Assembly (NCBI GenBank): GCA_034435395.1
Contig: DAOTXK010000353.1
Coordinates: forward strand, 1 to 24,169
DNA: 24,169 nt
DNA from: DAOTXK01 sp034435395
Lineage (GTDB): Bacteria; Chloroflexota; Anaerolineae; Aggregatilineales; Ch27
Direction of reading: 5' to 3'
The position numbers and the translations under genes were made by a program. Of the stretch, positions 15,435 to 23,714 are shown one piece after another. The notes below the pieces were generated by a model that was not told the origin of the DNA, made no database searches, and saw only the letters and a program-made list of their open reading frames with translations. Each line of letters begins with the position of its first letter. Within the stretch, counting starts at the first letter, position 1.

Positions 15435-17591
15435 ATGCGCAGTCCTGATTTTTCTACTCGCCCGTCGCTGCTCACACTCATCAAACTCATCTGTCTCGTG
15501 GTACTTGTCATCAACATCGCTCCCATCGTTCCCGTTTACGCCCAGGGCGGCGACCCCTGCGACAATCCGGCCAATCCCATCGTGGCGGAAAACTGCCTGC
15601 CCGGCACCGACGAATGGATCGTCGACAATCCGTATAATGCCGTCCGCGACATCGAAGGGTACGCCTATCCGGTCAGCGTCAACAAAGGGGAAACCGTCGA
15701 GCTGTTCGTCAACACGACCGCTGCCCGCTTCGACATCCAGATCTACCGCAGCGGCTACTACGGCGGCCTGGGCGGTCGCCTGATCCAGACCGCCACCGAC
15801 GTGCCGGGGCAGTCGCAGCCAGCCTGCCACTACGACTGCCAGACCGGCCTGACCAGCTGCGCCAACTGGTCAGCGTCCTACCGCCTGACCGTCCCGGAGG
15901 AGTGGGTCTCCGGCGTCTACATCGCTAAACTGATCCGCCGCGACACGGGCGGCGAAAGTTACGCCCTGTTCACCGTGCGCGACGACGAGCGCGACGCGCC
16001 GCTGCTGTTCCAGAACAGCCTGTTCACCTACCACGCCTACAACAATTACGGCGGCAAGTCGCTGTATACCTCGGGCAGCGGCGAATGCAACACGATATCC
16101 GGCGCGCCGCGCGCCGTGAAGGTCTCCCTCCACCGGCCCTACGGCCCCGGGATGGGGCTTTACAGCAACTTCGGCAACAACTATTTCCGGGTTGAGTATG
16201 CCATGGCACGCTGGCTGGAGCAGCAAGGCTACGATCTGTCCTATACCACCGACCTGGATACCCACCGCTCCGGCCTGCCGGAGACACCCAACGAACTGCT
16301 GGACCACCAGGCCTTCCTGATAGCCGGGCACGACGAGTACTGGACCCAGGCGATGCGCGACGCGGTCACTGAAGCGCGCGACGCCGGGGTTCACATCGGC
16401 AACTTCTCCTCGAACACCACCTACTGGCGGGTCCGCCTGGAACCCGATCCCTGGACCGGCGATCCGGACAGCGTCATCGTGTGTTATAAAACGGCGGAAG
16501 CCGGCATCCCCGATCCCAGCGGCCACCCGACCTCCACCTACCGCGACCCGGCAGGCCCGGACGATCCGGAGAACAGCCTGCTGGGCATCCAGTACATCGG
16601 CGATAACGACGGCCTGTACTTCTCGATGCGTATCACTGCCGAGCATGGGCAGGACCGCATCTACCGCCATACCGACCTGCAGACGCTGCCGCCGGGGACT
16701 TACCGCAATATCGGCGGGCAGATCATCGGTTGGGAGTGGGACGCCGTCATCGACAACGGACGCACCCCAGAGGGGTTGGAAGTCCTGGCGGAATCGCCGG
16801 TGTTCGGCTTTTTGCTCCTCGACCCCGGCAACTTCGAGGTGGGCGATTCGGGGGCCGCTACGGCCTACGTCACGCGCTACACCGCGCCCAGCGGGGCTAT
16901 GGTCCTCTCCATCGGCGCCATGCAGTGGTCGTGGGGACTGGGCGCGCAACGCATCGAACTCACCGCGCCGGACCCGTATGTCGAACAGATCACCTACAAC
17001 ATCTTGGCCGACATGGGGATACAACCGGCCAGCCCCGCCGAGGCCCTGATCCTGGACGGCGAGGAAGGTATGCTCACCTCCGATCCGGAGACCATCTACG
17101 CGCTGGATGCGCCCAATGACCTCGCCATCGAAAACCTGCAAATCGACCAGCCCACCGGCAGCATCATCAACGATGGCCGAACGGTGACCATCTCCTGGGA
17201 CACCAATATTCCCACCAAGGGGCAGGTCTGGTTTGGCGACGCGCCGGAACACATCATCTGGGGACGGGCGCAAATCCGGGAGTTCACGCCTGAGCATGAG
17301 GCGCAGATCATCAATCTGATCCCAGGCCACGTGTACTACTACCGGATCGTGGCTGTCGACGAGCGCGGGCTGATGACCACCGTGGAGGGCAGTTTTCAGA
17401 CGCCGACCAATCTGTTTGTCACCGTCGGGATGACCATTCTGGATGCCATCCGCGCCCTGCGGTGTTGGGCGCAGTGCAACCCGGCGCTGGCGGTGGCGCT
17501 CGGCCTGGTCATCGTCGCCGTGGTCGCTATTGCGGTTTGGCGGGTTGTGCGGTATGTAAGGGGCAGAATCCGACCAACTGCGTCAACATGA
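15435..17591 (+). CDS. Membrane-anchored DMFA2-like protein 2 (tandem paralogue)
   Basis: This 718-residue protein has the same architecture as its upstream neighbour and is highly similar along the full length. It has a signal peptide (LLTLIKLICLVVLVINIAPIVP, cleavage after VYA at 36), the Ig-like domain (IEGYAYPVSVNKGETVELFV), the DMFA2-like domain with LFTYHAYNNYGGKSLYTSG (Y199 in FTY), AGHDEYW (E301) and GWEWD. A fibronectin-III-like domain (about 561-655) and a C-terminal membrane helix (about 684-706) follow. The putative metal-site residues are kept, so both copies are probably active. The ATG at 15435 has AAGGAG 8 bases upstream; a GTG three codons earlier overlaps that site and is less likely. 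The 121-base gap to the first copy holds a CGCCGCC/GGCGGCG inverted repeat. Tandem duplication followed by divergence is the simplest origin. Confidence 0.85.
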   Translation: MRSPDFSTRPSLLTLIKLICLVVLVINIAPIVPVYAQGGDPCDNPANPIVAENCLPGTDEWIVDNPYNAVRDIEGYAYPVSVNKGETVELFVNTTAARFDIQIYRSGYYGGLGGRLIQTATDVPGQSQPACHYDCQTGLTSCANWSASYRLTVPEEWVSGVYIAKLIRRDTGGESYALFTVRDDERDAPLLFQNSLFTYHAYNNYGGKSLYTSGSGECNTISGAPRAVKVSLHRPYGPGMGLYSNFGNNYFRVEYAMARWLEQQGYDLSYTTDLDTHRSGLPETPNELLDHQAFLIAGHDEYWTQAMRDAVTEARDAGVHIGNFSSNTTYWRVRLEPDPWTGDPDSVIVCYKTAEAGIPDPSGHPTSTYRDPAGPDDPENSLLGIQYIGDNDGLYFSMRITAEHGQDRIYRHTDLQTLPPGTYRNIGGQIIGWEWDAVIDNGRTPEGLEVLAESPVFGFLLLDPGNFEVGDSGAATAYVTRYTAPSGAMVLSIGAMQWSWGLGAQRIELTAPDPYVEQITYNILADMGIQPASPAEALILDGEEGMLTSDPETIYALDAPNDLAIENLQIDQPTGSIINDGRTVTISWDTNIPTKGQVWFGDAPEHIIWGRAQIREFTPEHEAQIINLIPGHVYYYRIVAVDERGLMTTVEGSFQTPTNLFVTVGMTILDAIRALRCWAQCNPALAVALGLVIVAVVAIAVWRVVRYVRGRIRPTAST

Positions 17592-17658
17592 CCGCTGGTG
17601 CAGCCGTACAACAATCGATCAAGACTCGTTACCGTTACCAGACAGGATACCAGAGCAT

Positions 17659-20403
17659 ATGAATAACCACCGCCCGCCGCAGCCAGCCTTGGCCCCCACC
17701 GCCGCTTCACTGCTCTCCCGTCGTGACCTGCTCAAAAGCGGCCTCGGCGTGTTAGGAAGCCTGCTCCTCCCTAACTTCCTCCCCGGATCGGGGGGGGCAG
17801 GCTTACAGACCGACCCCAAGCGTATCTACATCGCCGCCGACGATCACACCGACTACTATTGGGCGGGCGACGAGGAGGCGTACCGGCAGGCCTTCCTGGA
17901 CATGCTGGACTACTACCTCGACCTGACCGACGCCACCGCCGACCTGCCGCCGGGCTATCAAAGCCGCTGGAACTGCGACGGCAGCTTCTGGCTGTGGACC
18001 TATGAGCGGAACAGATCCCCGGCGGAGTTTGAACGCCTCATCGCCCGCATCCGGGATGGGCATATCAGCGCCCCCCTGAACCCGTTGGTGGTGTGCCTGG
18101 GGGGCGCGCCAGCGGAAGCCGTCCTGCGGGGGATGTACTACGCGGGCCAGCTGGAGCGCCGCTACCAGCTGCGTTTCCCCCTGGCCATCGCCATGGAAAA
18201 CCAGACCCTGCCTTTCGGTCTCGGCTCCCTGTGGGCTGGGTCTGGCGCTCGCTATAGCTGGCGGGGAATCTGCAACTGCGCCACCCGGGTCACCAACGCC
18301 GGCGACCGGGAACACGAGATCTACTGGTGGGTCGGCCCGGATGGCAGCCGCATCCTGATGAAGTGGAACTCGCAGCTCGTCGACTCCACCCACATGGGCG
18401 GCTACGCCGAAGCGCGCCGTCCCGAACTGATCGTGACCTACGTCGACCGAGACCCGGATTTCATCGCCCGCTATCCCTACCGCGTGATCGGCGCTTTTGG
18501 CTACGGCTGGGACGACCTCCAGACCTTCACCGACGCTTTCGTCAGGACGGCCCCTGAAACGTCCAACGCCGAGCGCCGGGTGATCGTCTCCAACGAGGAA
18601 GACTTCTTCCGCGACTTTGAGGCGACTTACGGCGACGACATCCCCTCCCTCTCCACCACCTTCGGCAACGAATGGGACCTGTATTGCACGTCGATGGCCG
18701 AGGTGTCGGCCCAGGTGAAGCGCCTGGTCGAACGGCTGCGCAGTGCGGAAGCGCTGGCCACCCTGGTCAGCTTCCACGACCCGGCTTTTATGGCTGGCCG
18801 CGCGGCGGCTCGTGATCAGGCGTTTATGAACATCGGCCTGTACTGGGAACACAACTGGACGGCCAACGGCGTGGTGGGCCGCGAGCCTCGGGCCCAGTGG
18901 CAGCGCCGGCTGGTCGAGGGCATCTCGGCCTACGTGGACACGCTCTACCAGGACGCCGCGGGGGCGTTGGGGGACCTGATCCAGCCGGGGGGAACCGACC
19001 TCCGCTTTTATACCTTCAACCCCCTCAACTGGACGCGCACCGACGTGGCCGACCTGCCCTACAGCGGCCCGACCCCCGTCCATGTGATCGATCTCAGCAC
19101 CGGCGAGGAAACGCCGTCCCAGGTCGTGACCCTCGACGGCGAGGCGTACCTGCGCATCCTGGCCCGGGATGTGCCGTCCCTGGGCTACAAGGTTTTTGAG
19201 GTCCGGCCCGGCGAGGGCTTGAGTTTTGAGGACGCGGCGACCGTCACCGACAACGTCCTGGCCAGCGACCGCTATGCCGTCGCCCTGTCCGAGCGCGGCG
19301 CGATCACCAGCCTGATCGACCGGGCATTGCAGAACCGCGAGTTCGCCCGGGAGATCGACGGGCGGTTCATCAACGATCTCGGCCCCGGCGGAGGGGCGCT
19401 GACGGTCGAGAATGCCGGGCCGGTCTCGGTGACGTTGCTGGCCGCCGCCGACGGCCCGCTGGCCCACACCACGCGCCTCACCCTGACCCGCGACCTGGAC
19501 CGCATCGACATCCGCAACACCATCACCCAGAACTTCGGCAATTCGCCGACCTGGGCCTTCAGCTTCAACCTGGACGCGCCCGACGTCTGGCACGAAGAGG
19601 TCGGCGCCATCATCCGCGCCCGGCTGCTGCCCGACGGCGGCCACTACTCCCCCCGGAACGCGCGTTATGACTGGCTGACGTTGAACCACTTCGCCGACAT
19701 GAGCGGGAGCGACGGCGCGGGCGTCACCCTGGCTAATGCCGACTGCTACTTCATGCAACTGGGGGCCAGCGCCCCGGACACCCTGGATACCGACACACCC
19801 CAGATTTCCGTGCTGGCGGGCGGCCAGGTGGACGGGGGCGGGCTGGGCATCCCTGACCAGCACGGCGACAGCTACTTTCTGCAACGGTTCGCCCTGCGCA
19901 CCCGCCGCGCCTACGACCCGGTGGCCGCCATGCGGTTCGCCCTGGAGCACCAGAATCCGCTGGTCACGGGCGTTGTCTCCGGCGCGGGTCGGGCCTATCC
20001 GGAAACCAGCTACTCCCTGCTGACCGTGTCCGACCCCAACCTGTTTCTGTGGGCGCTCAAGCCCGCCGATGACGCCGACGGCATCATCGCCCGGCTGTGG
20101 AACCTGTCTTCCCAGGCGGTTTCCTTCTCGCTGGGCTTCGCGGAGCGCCCGGTCGCCTCGGCCTGGCAGACCACCCACATCGAAACCATCCTGGGGGCGG
20201 CGGCGGTGTCCGCGGGCGCGCTGAGCGCGACTATCGGCCCCCAGCAGATCCTCACCTTCCTGCTGAGGTTCGGCGAGCCGCAGGCGCAGAGCGATCCCCT
20301 GGAAGTTGTCCACACAGCGCCCCCGACCGTTCCGCCCCCCACCCCGACGGCGACCGCTTTTCCGAGTGTGCTGCCCAATACGGACTACCTGCCCGATAAT
20401 TGA
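17659..20403 (+). CDS. Tat-exported GH38 alpha-mannosidase-like protein
   Basis: The 914-residue protein begins with a Tat signal (S20-RRDLLK-26 and a mildly hydrophobic GLGVLGSLLLP stretch), so it should be folded, perhaps with its metal, before export. The mature N-terminus KRIYIAADDHTDYYW carries the H63-x-D65 zinc pair and following Trp of GH38 alpha-mannosidases and the related DUF5054 group. The region expected to hold the nucleophile reads IAMENQTLPFGLGSLWAGSG, where E180 seems to occupy the usual Asp position. A mid-domain (VKRLVERLRSAEALATLVSF) and a large C-terminal beta region follow. The end is a Pro/Thr-rich tail (PPTPTATAF) without a membrane helix. AGGA lies 11 bases before the ATG. 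It sits 67 bases after the second DMFA2-like gene. True mannosidase activity is uncertain. Confidence 0.7.
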   Translation: MNNHRPPQPALAPTAASLLSRRDLLKSGLGVLGSLLLPNFLPGSGGAGLQTDPKRIYIAADDHTDYYWAGDEEAYRQAFLDMLDYYLDLTDATADLPPGYQSRWNCDGSFWLWTYERNRSPAEFERLIARIRDGHISAPLNPLVVCLGGAPAEAVLRGMYYAGQLERRYQLRFPLAIAMENQTLPFGLGSLWAGSGARYSWRGICNCATRVTNAGDREHEIYWWVGPDGSRILMKWNSQLVDSTHMGGYAEARRPELIVTYVDRDPDFIARYPYRVIGAFGYGWDDLQTFTDAFVRTAPETSNAERRVIVSNEEDFFRDFEATYGDDIPSLSTTFGNEWDLYCTSMAEVSAQVKRLVERLRSAEALATLVSFHDPAFMAGRAAARDQAFMNIGLYWEHNWTANGVVGREPRAQWQRRLVEGISAYVDTLYQDAAGALGDLIQPGGTDLRFYTFNPLNWTRTDVADLPYSGPTPVHVIDLSTGEETPSQVVTLDGEAYLRILARDVPSLGYKVFEVRPGEGLSFEDAATVTDNVLASDRYAVALSERGAITSLIDRALQNREFAREIDGRFINDLGPGGGALTVENAGPVSVTLLAAADGPLAHTTRLTLTRDLDRIDIRNTITQNFGNSPTWAFSFNLDAPDVWHEEVGAIIRARLLPDGGHYSPRNARYDWLTLNHFADMSGSDGAGVTLANADCYFMQLGASAPDTLDTDTPQISVLAGGQVDGGGLGIPDQHGDSYFLQRFALRTRRAYDPVAAMRFALEHQNPLVTGVVSGAGRAYPETSYSLLTVSDPNLFLWALKPADDADGIIARLWNLSSQAVSFSLGFAERPVASAWQTTHIETILGAAAVSAGALSATIGPQQILTFLLRFGEPQAQSDPLEVVHTAPPTVPPPTPTATAFPSVLPNTDYLPDN

Positions 20404-20460
20404 CCAGTGATATGTGGGCGGTTTTAAGCCCTGCCAGTGTTTTTTTGAGGAGTGATGATG

Positions 20461-20895
20461 ATGGAAGCGGATTTATCCAAGGTATCCGGACAGGAACACG
20501 AAACGGCTCACAGCCAGCGGGTGGTGAACCTGGGTTCGGTCGGGTTGATTCTGTTGAGCGTCCTGCTGGCCGGCAGCGGCCAGCTGATCTTTAAGGCGGC
20601 GCTCAACCAGATCGGGCAGCTCCAACTCTCGCTGGAGATGTTCGTCAAACTGGCCACCAGCCCGCTGCTGTTGCTGGGGCTGGCGGTCTTCGGCTTGAGC
20701 GCCCTGCTCTGGCTGATCGCGCTGATGAAGGCCGAACTCAGCTTTGCCTACCCCTTCCTCAGCCTGACCTATGTGATCGTGCTGGTCGGCGGCGCGCTGC
20801 TCTTTCACGAGCAGATTACCCTGGCCCGGATCATCGGGTTCATCGTGATCGTCACCGGGCTGTTCGTCGTCGCCCGCGACGACACGCCGGAATAA
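20461..20895 (+). CDS. Small four-helix SMR/EamA-type membrane protein (ArnE/F-like)
   Basis: A cytoplasmic N-terminal stretch of about 22 residues is followed by four membrane helices: VGLILLSVLLAGSGQLIFKA, LLLLGLAVFGLSALLWLIAL, a helix in AELSFAYPFLSLTYVIVLVGG, and IIGFIVIVTGLFVVA. The Gly-Ser-Gly-Gln-Leu turn in helix 1 and AYPFLSLTYV in helix 3 resemble the small multidrug resistance fold and the ArnE/ArnF flippase subunits that move undecaprenyl-phosphate-linked aminoarabinose. Placement between two exported glycan-type genes and a GT-C enzyme supports a lipid-linked sugar flippase role, but a drug or metabolite exporter is possible. Four start codons stand in a row (GTG 20452, ATG 20455, 20458, 20461); I chose 20461 for its 8-base spacing to GAGGAG. 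Confidence 0.75.
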   Translation: MEADLSKVSGQEHETAHSQRVVNLGSVGLILLSVLLAGSGQLIFKAALNQIGQLQLSLEMFVKLATSPLLLLGLAVFGLSALLWLIALMKAELSFAYPFLSLTYVIVLVGGALLFHEQITLARIIGFIVIVTGLFVVARDDTPE

Positions 20896-21000
20896 TCGGC
20901 CCCGGCCAACCGCTGGCGGCGAAGCGGGCCGCCAGCCGAAGGTCTGCGGTTTTGCCGGATCAGTCATAACTGGAATCGATGCCTGGTAGGGGAGCTTGCC

Positions 21001-22617
21001 ATGTCTGATGTTGATGTCGGGCGTGTCGTCCTGCTGATCGTCGGCGCTGCGCTGGTGGGGGTGGCGGTGGGCCGCTCCCGCGCCAGCCAGGAAAGAAGAG
21101 ATGGCCTCGCCCGGACCGCCCTGGCCGTGGTGGCGGGCCTGAACATCCTGCTCCTGACGGTTCTGGTCCTCAATCACATCAACTTCCCGCTGAGCCTGGA
21201 GGTGATGGAAGGCACGGTCTTACAGCACTTCCGGCGCGCCGTCAGCCTCCAGGCCATCTATCCTGAGCCATCGCCCGCCTTTGTCCCCCTGGCCTACAAC
21301 CCGCTGTATTACGTGGTGTCGATTCCCTTCGGGTGGGTCTTCGGCGTCAGTCTCTTCACGCTGCGCCTGGTGGCCGTGCTGGGCCTGGTGGGGAGCGGCC
21401 TGCTGCTGTACCGCATCGTGCGGGACAAAACCGGTTCCGCCTGGTGGGCCTTCCTGGCGGTGGGGTTATTCGCCGCCGCCTACCGGGTTATGGACGCCTA
21501 TCTGGATACGGCCCACTCCGACTCCTGGCTCCTGTTCAGCGCCCTGCTGGGCAGTTACCTGATCGACCGGGACCGCTCGCGGGCCTGGAATGTGGCCGGG
21601 GTGATCGTGCTGGCGGCCTCCTTCTGGTTCAAGCAGCATGGGGCCATGTTCGCCGTGGGAGGCGTGCTGTTTCTGACCTGGCGCGAGATCGTCCGGTCAA
21701 ACTGGCGCGCTGGCCTGCGGCGGTCGATCCCCTACTGGGGGGTGGCCGCGCTCCTCGGCCCGGCGTTGTACGTGCTGGGCGGGCCGCTGCTCTTTGGGCC
21801 ACGCTTCCTCTACTTCACCTGGGAAGTCCCCCGCCAATGGACGGTATTTAATCTCGACACGGTGTACCGCTTTGGCGTCTTCATCATCCACAACTACCTG
21901 ATCCTCTCCCTGGCTGGTGGGCTGCTCGTCCTGTGGACCGGCCTGCGCGAGCGGGCCAACCTCAACGTCTGGCACGTTCAGTTTGTCTTGGCCGTGCTCA
22001 CCGGCCTTATGGGCGCGCTGGACGCCGGGTCTTCGGACAATGTGCTGGTGCCGATGGGCACGTGGTTTATCCTGGTAGGGACGCTGAGTCTTTTCCAACT
22101 GAGCGCGCGCCTGCCGGTGGTGAGGCGCTATGGTCTGCACCTGCTGGCGCTGTTTTTCACCCTCGCCACTTTCCTGTACGACCCCCGGCCTCAGATCGTC
22201 CCTGCCGACGCCCAGGACCGCTACCACGAACTGATCACCTTCGTGGACCAGCTGGGCGGCCAGGTCTACGCGCCCGATATCGGTCAGCTGCCCGACGGCT
22301 ACACGCTCTATCCCACCCCCCACTGGGTGGCGCTGGAAGACATGATCCGGGGGCCAGGGCGCGATCGGCGGGACCACCCCACCACCCGTCGCCTGATCGA
22401 TCCGGTCATCAATCCGGAAGAGGAGCCGTCTTACATCCTGGCGTACTTCCGCCTGGAGGACAAAAACGTCTTCGAATTCCTGCTGGGGTATTACACGCTG
22501 GAGGCCGATCTGGGCGAGCGCTTCCGGTCACTGAAGACCACGCCCCACCGTTGGGATAGCGGCTACCCGCGTTACCTCTACCGCTATAACCCGGAGGCAG
22601 CGATCAGCGGCCAGTGA
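21001..22617 (+). CDS. GT-C family membrane glycosyltransferase 2
   Basis: This 538-residue polytopic membrane protein has a GT-C layout: two N-terminal helices, then an external loop LSLEVMEGTVLQHFRRA (E67, E70) in the place of the acidic catalytic pair, then YNPLYYVVSIPFGWVFG and several more helices. A soluble extracytoplasmic tail follows from about residue 400 (DAQDRYHELITFVDQLGGQ). In this superfamily a polyprenyl-phosphate sugar is the usual donor. AGGGGAG ends 6 bases before the ATG. It is only distantly like the GT-C protein at 11439, so the two probably use different donors or acceptors. It is the last plus-strand gene of the run and is convergent with the DUF1616 gene. Confidence 0.78.
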   Translation: MSDVDVGRVVLLIVGAALVGVAVGRSRASQERRDGLARTALAVVAGLNILLLTVLVLNHINFPLSLEVMEGTVLQHFRRAVSLQAIYPEPSPAFVPLAYNPLYYVVSIPFGWVFGVSLFTLRLVAVLGLVGSGLLLYRIVRDKTGSAWWAFLAVGLFAAAYRVMDAYLDTAHSDSWLLFSALLGSYLIDRDRSRAWNVAGVIVLAASFWFKQHGAMFAVGGVLFLTWREIVRSNWRAGLRRSIPYWGVAALLGPALYVLGGPLLFGPRFLYFTWEVPRQWTVFNLDTVYRFGVFIIHNYLILSLAGGLLVLWTGLRERANLNVWHVQFVLAVLTGLMGALDAGSSDNVLVPMGTWFILVGTLSLFQLSARLPVVRRYGLHLLALFFTLATFLYDPRPQIVPADAQDRYHELITFVDQLGGQVYAPDIGQLPDGYTLYPTPHWVALEDMIRGPGRDRRDHPTTRRLIDPVINPEEEPSYILAYFRLEDKNVFEFLLGYYTLEADLGERFRSLKTTPHRWDSGYPRYLYRYNPEAAISGQ

Positions 22618-22676
22618 GCGCCCCGGCTTGGGGGGTCGCCGCCCGCGCCAGGACGCCAGCCAGCTGCCCTGGGCGT

Positions 22677-22706
22677 ATGACTTCAGGCCAGCATCAGGCC
22701 AGTCAT
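22677..22706. repeat. Small inverted and direct repeats in the convergent gap
   Basis: ATGACT (22677-22682) and AGTCAT (22701-22706) flank two direct copies of CAGGCCAG 11 bases apart. It lies between two convergent genes, where a bidirectional terminator would be expected, but no T-tract accompanies it. Confidence 0.3.
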
Positions 22707-22740
22707 GAGCAGGGGCAGTTGGTCGCCACCGGCCCGCCGA

Positions 22741-23610
22741 TCATCGCTGCGATCGAACGGTGACCCACAGCCGCAGCGTCCGATGCGGCTCCGCCTGACC
22801 GTCACGGTACAGGAGAAACTCGATCAGCGTATCAGAGCCGGGCGTGTCCGGCACGAAGGTGATCTCCTGCTCCAACCCCTCCCCGTCCTCCAGATGGAAA
22901 AGCGGCGACTGGCCGATCAGCCGCTCATTGCTGCGGACCTCAATCTGGAAGGTTGCCTGCTCTCCCTCATGGTTGGTCACGCCCACGGTCACCCGGGCCG
23001 GCTGGTTTACGGCCACGCTGCGCGGGAAATCCTGGGCCAGTCCGCCCGCGCCCAGGACATAAAATTCTGTGTACTGCTCCACTGCCTTGGGGATCGCCAG
23101 AATCACAGCGGCGGCTGATAGCGCGGCGATAAACGCCAGGGCGAGCGCCACGAACACCACCCGGTTCAGAAAGCCCTGCCTGCGCCACCAGCGCCGGACA
23201 TCAAAGTTGATGCGCACCAGAAAACGTTCGGGGGGTGGGATGTCCCGCCGACGGTACCAGGCCACCAGGAGCAGCAGGGCCGTTACCAGCCCTTCCACCA
23301 CAATCACCGACGGCATCGTGATCGTGAACCACGGCAGCCGATCGATCAGGAAAGCGCTGGGCGGTATCACGGCGACGCTCAGGGCAAAAGAAAAAGCCAG
23401 GCGCTCAGGAGCGTTGAGGTCGCGGCGGCGGGGAAACAGAGCGGCCTGGATAGTGTAGCCAGGGACGAACAACAGAAACAACAGACCCAGGAGGGCGCGG
23501 GGCACGAACAACAGGGGCGAATCGACCTGCACATTCCCCACGGCCAGGGCCACCAGCAGCAGGCCGAGGAAGACGATCAGGTTCAACTCTTTTTTCAGGG
23601 AAAGTTCCAC
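22741..23610 (-). CDS. DUF1616-type membrane protein
   Basis: The N-terminal half has several membrane helices: LNLIVFLGLLLVALAVG, LLFVPRALLGLLFLLFVPGY, a helix in LAFSFALSVAVIPPSAFLI, and IVVEGLVTALLLLVAW. The motif LFVPGYTIQAALFPRRRDLN, followed by ERLAFSFALS, is characteristic of DUF1616. After a further helix (VVFVALALAFIAALSAAAVI) comes an extracytoplasmic beta domain to the end (VTVGVTNHEGEQATFQIEVR), resembling an Ig-like fold. DUF1616 proteins are common in archaea and Chloroflexota, often near surface-glycan genes; their function is not established. The start is uncertain. The frame is open to a TTG at 23655, but that codon lies inside a hairpin and has no ribosome-binding site. Three in-frame GTG codons (23628, 23619, 23610) follow, and I chose the last. 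Confidence 0.75.
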   Translation of the reverse strand: MELSLKKELNLIVFLGLLLVALAVGNVQVDSPLLFVPRALLGLLFLLFVPGYTIQAALFPRRRDLNAPERLAFSFALSVAVIPPSAFLIDRLPWFTITMPSVIVVEGLVTALLLLVAWYRRRDIPPPERFLVRINFDVRRWWRRQGFLNRVVFVALALAFIAALSAAAVILAIPKAVEQYTEFYVLGAGGLAQDFPRSVAVNQPARVTVGVTNHEGEQATFQIEVRSNERLIGQSPLFHLEDGEGLEQEITFVPDTPGSDTLIEFLLYRDGQAEPHRTLRLWVTVRSQR

Positions 23611-23646
23611 CTTTATCACGCTAATCACACGAATAACCGCGCCCTG

Positions 23647-23668
23647 GTGCCCCAATTGACCGGGGCAC
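23647..23668 (-). terminator. Hairpin between two minus-strand membrane genes
   Basis: GTGCCCC at 23647-23653 and GGGGCAC at 23662-23668 form a perfect 7-bp stem with an 8-base loop, 47 bases after the stop codon of the gene to the right. No T-tract follows on the minus strand, so it may be an attenuator or mRNA 3'-end stabiliser rather than a full terminator. Confidence 0.35.
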
Positions 23669-23714
23669 GGTCAGCTCAACAAATCATCAAAGTCCCACAA
23701 ACCCCTGTGCGGGC

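Noticed and set aside
13259..17330. Long minus-strand open frames opposite both DMFA2-like genes (13259-15121 and 15870-17330)
   Set aside because: Both have the same shadow composition, and the plus strand carries clear domains and signal peptides. Their parallel occurrence reflects the duplicated plus-strand genes.
17803..20313. 836-codon minus-strand open frame opposite the GH38-like gene
   Set aside because: No recognisable domain, no ribosome-binding site, and composition typical of antisense frames; the plus strand has a Tat signal and GH38 motif.
20416..20446. Possible terminator between the GH38-like and SMR-like genes (GGGC/GCCC stem, then a T-run)
   Set aside because: The stem has only 4 bp, and the T-run is separated from it and runs straight into the ribosome-binding site of the next gene.
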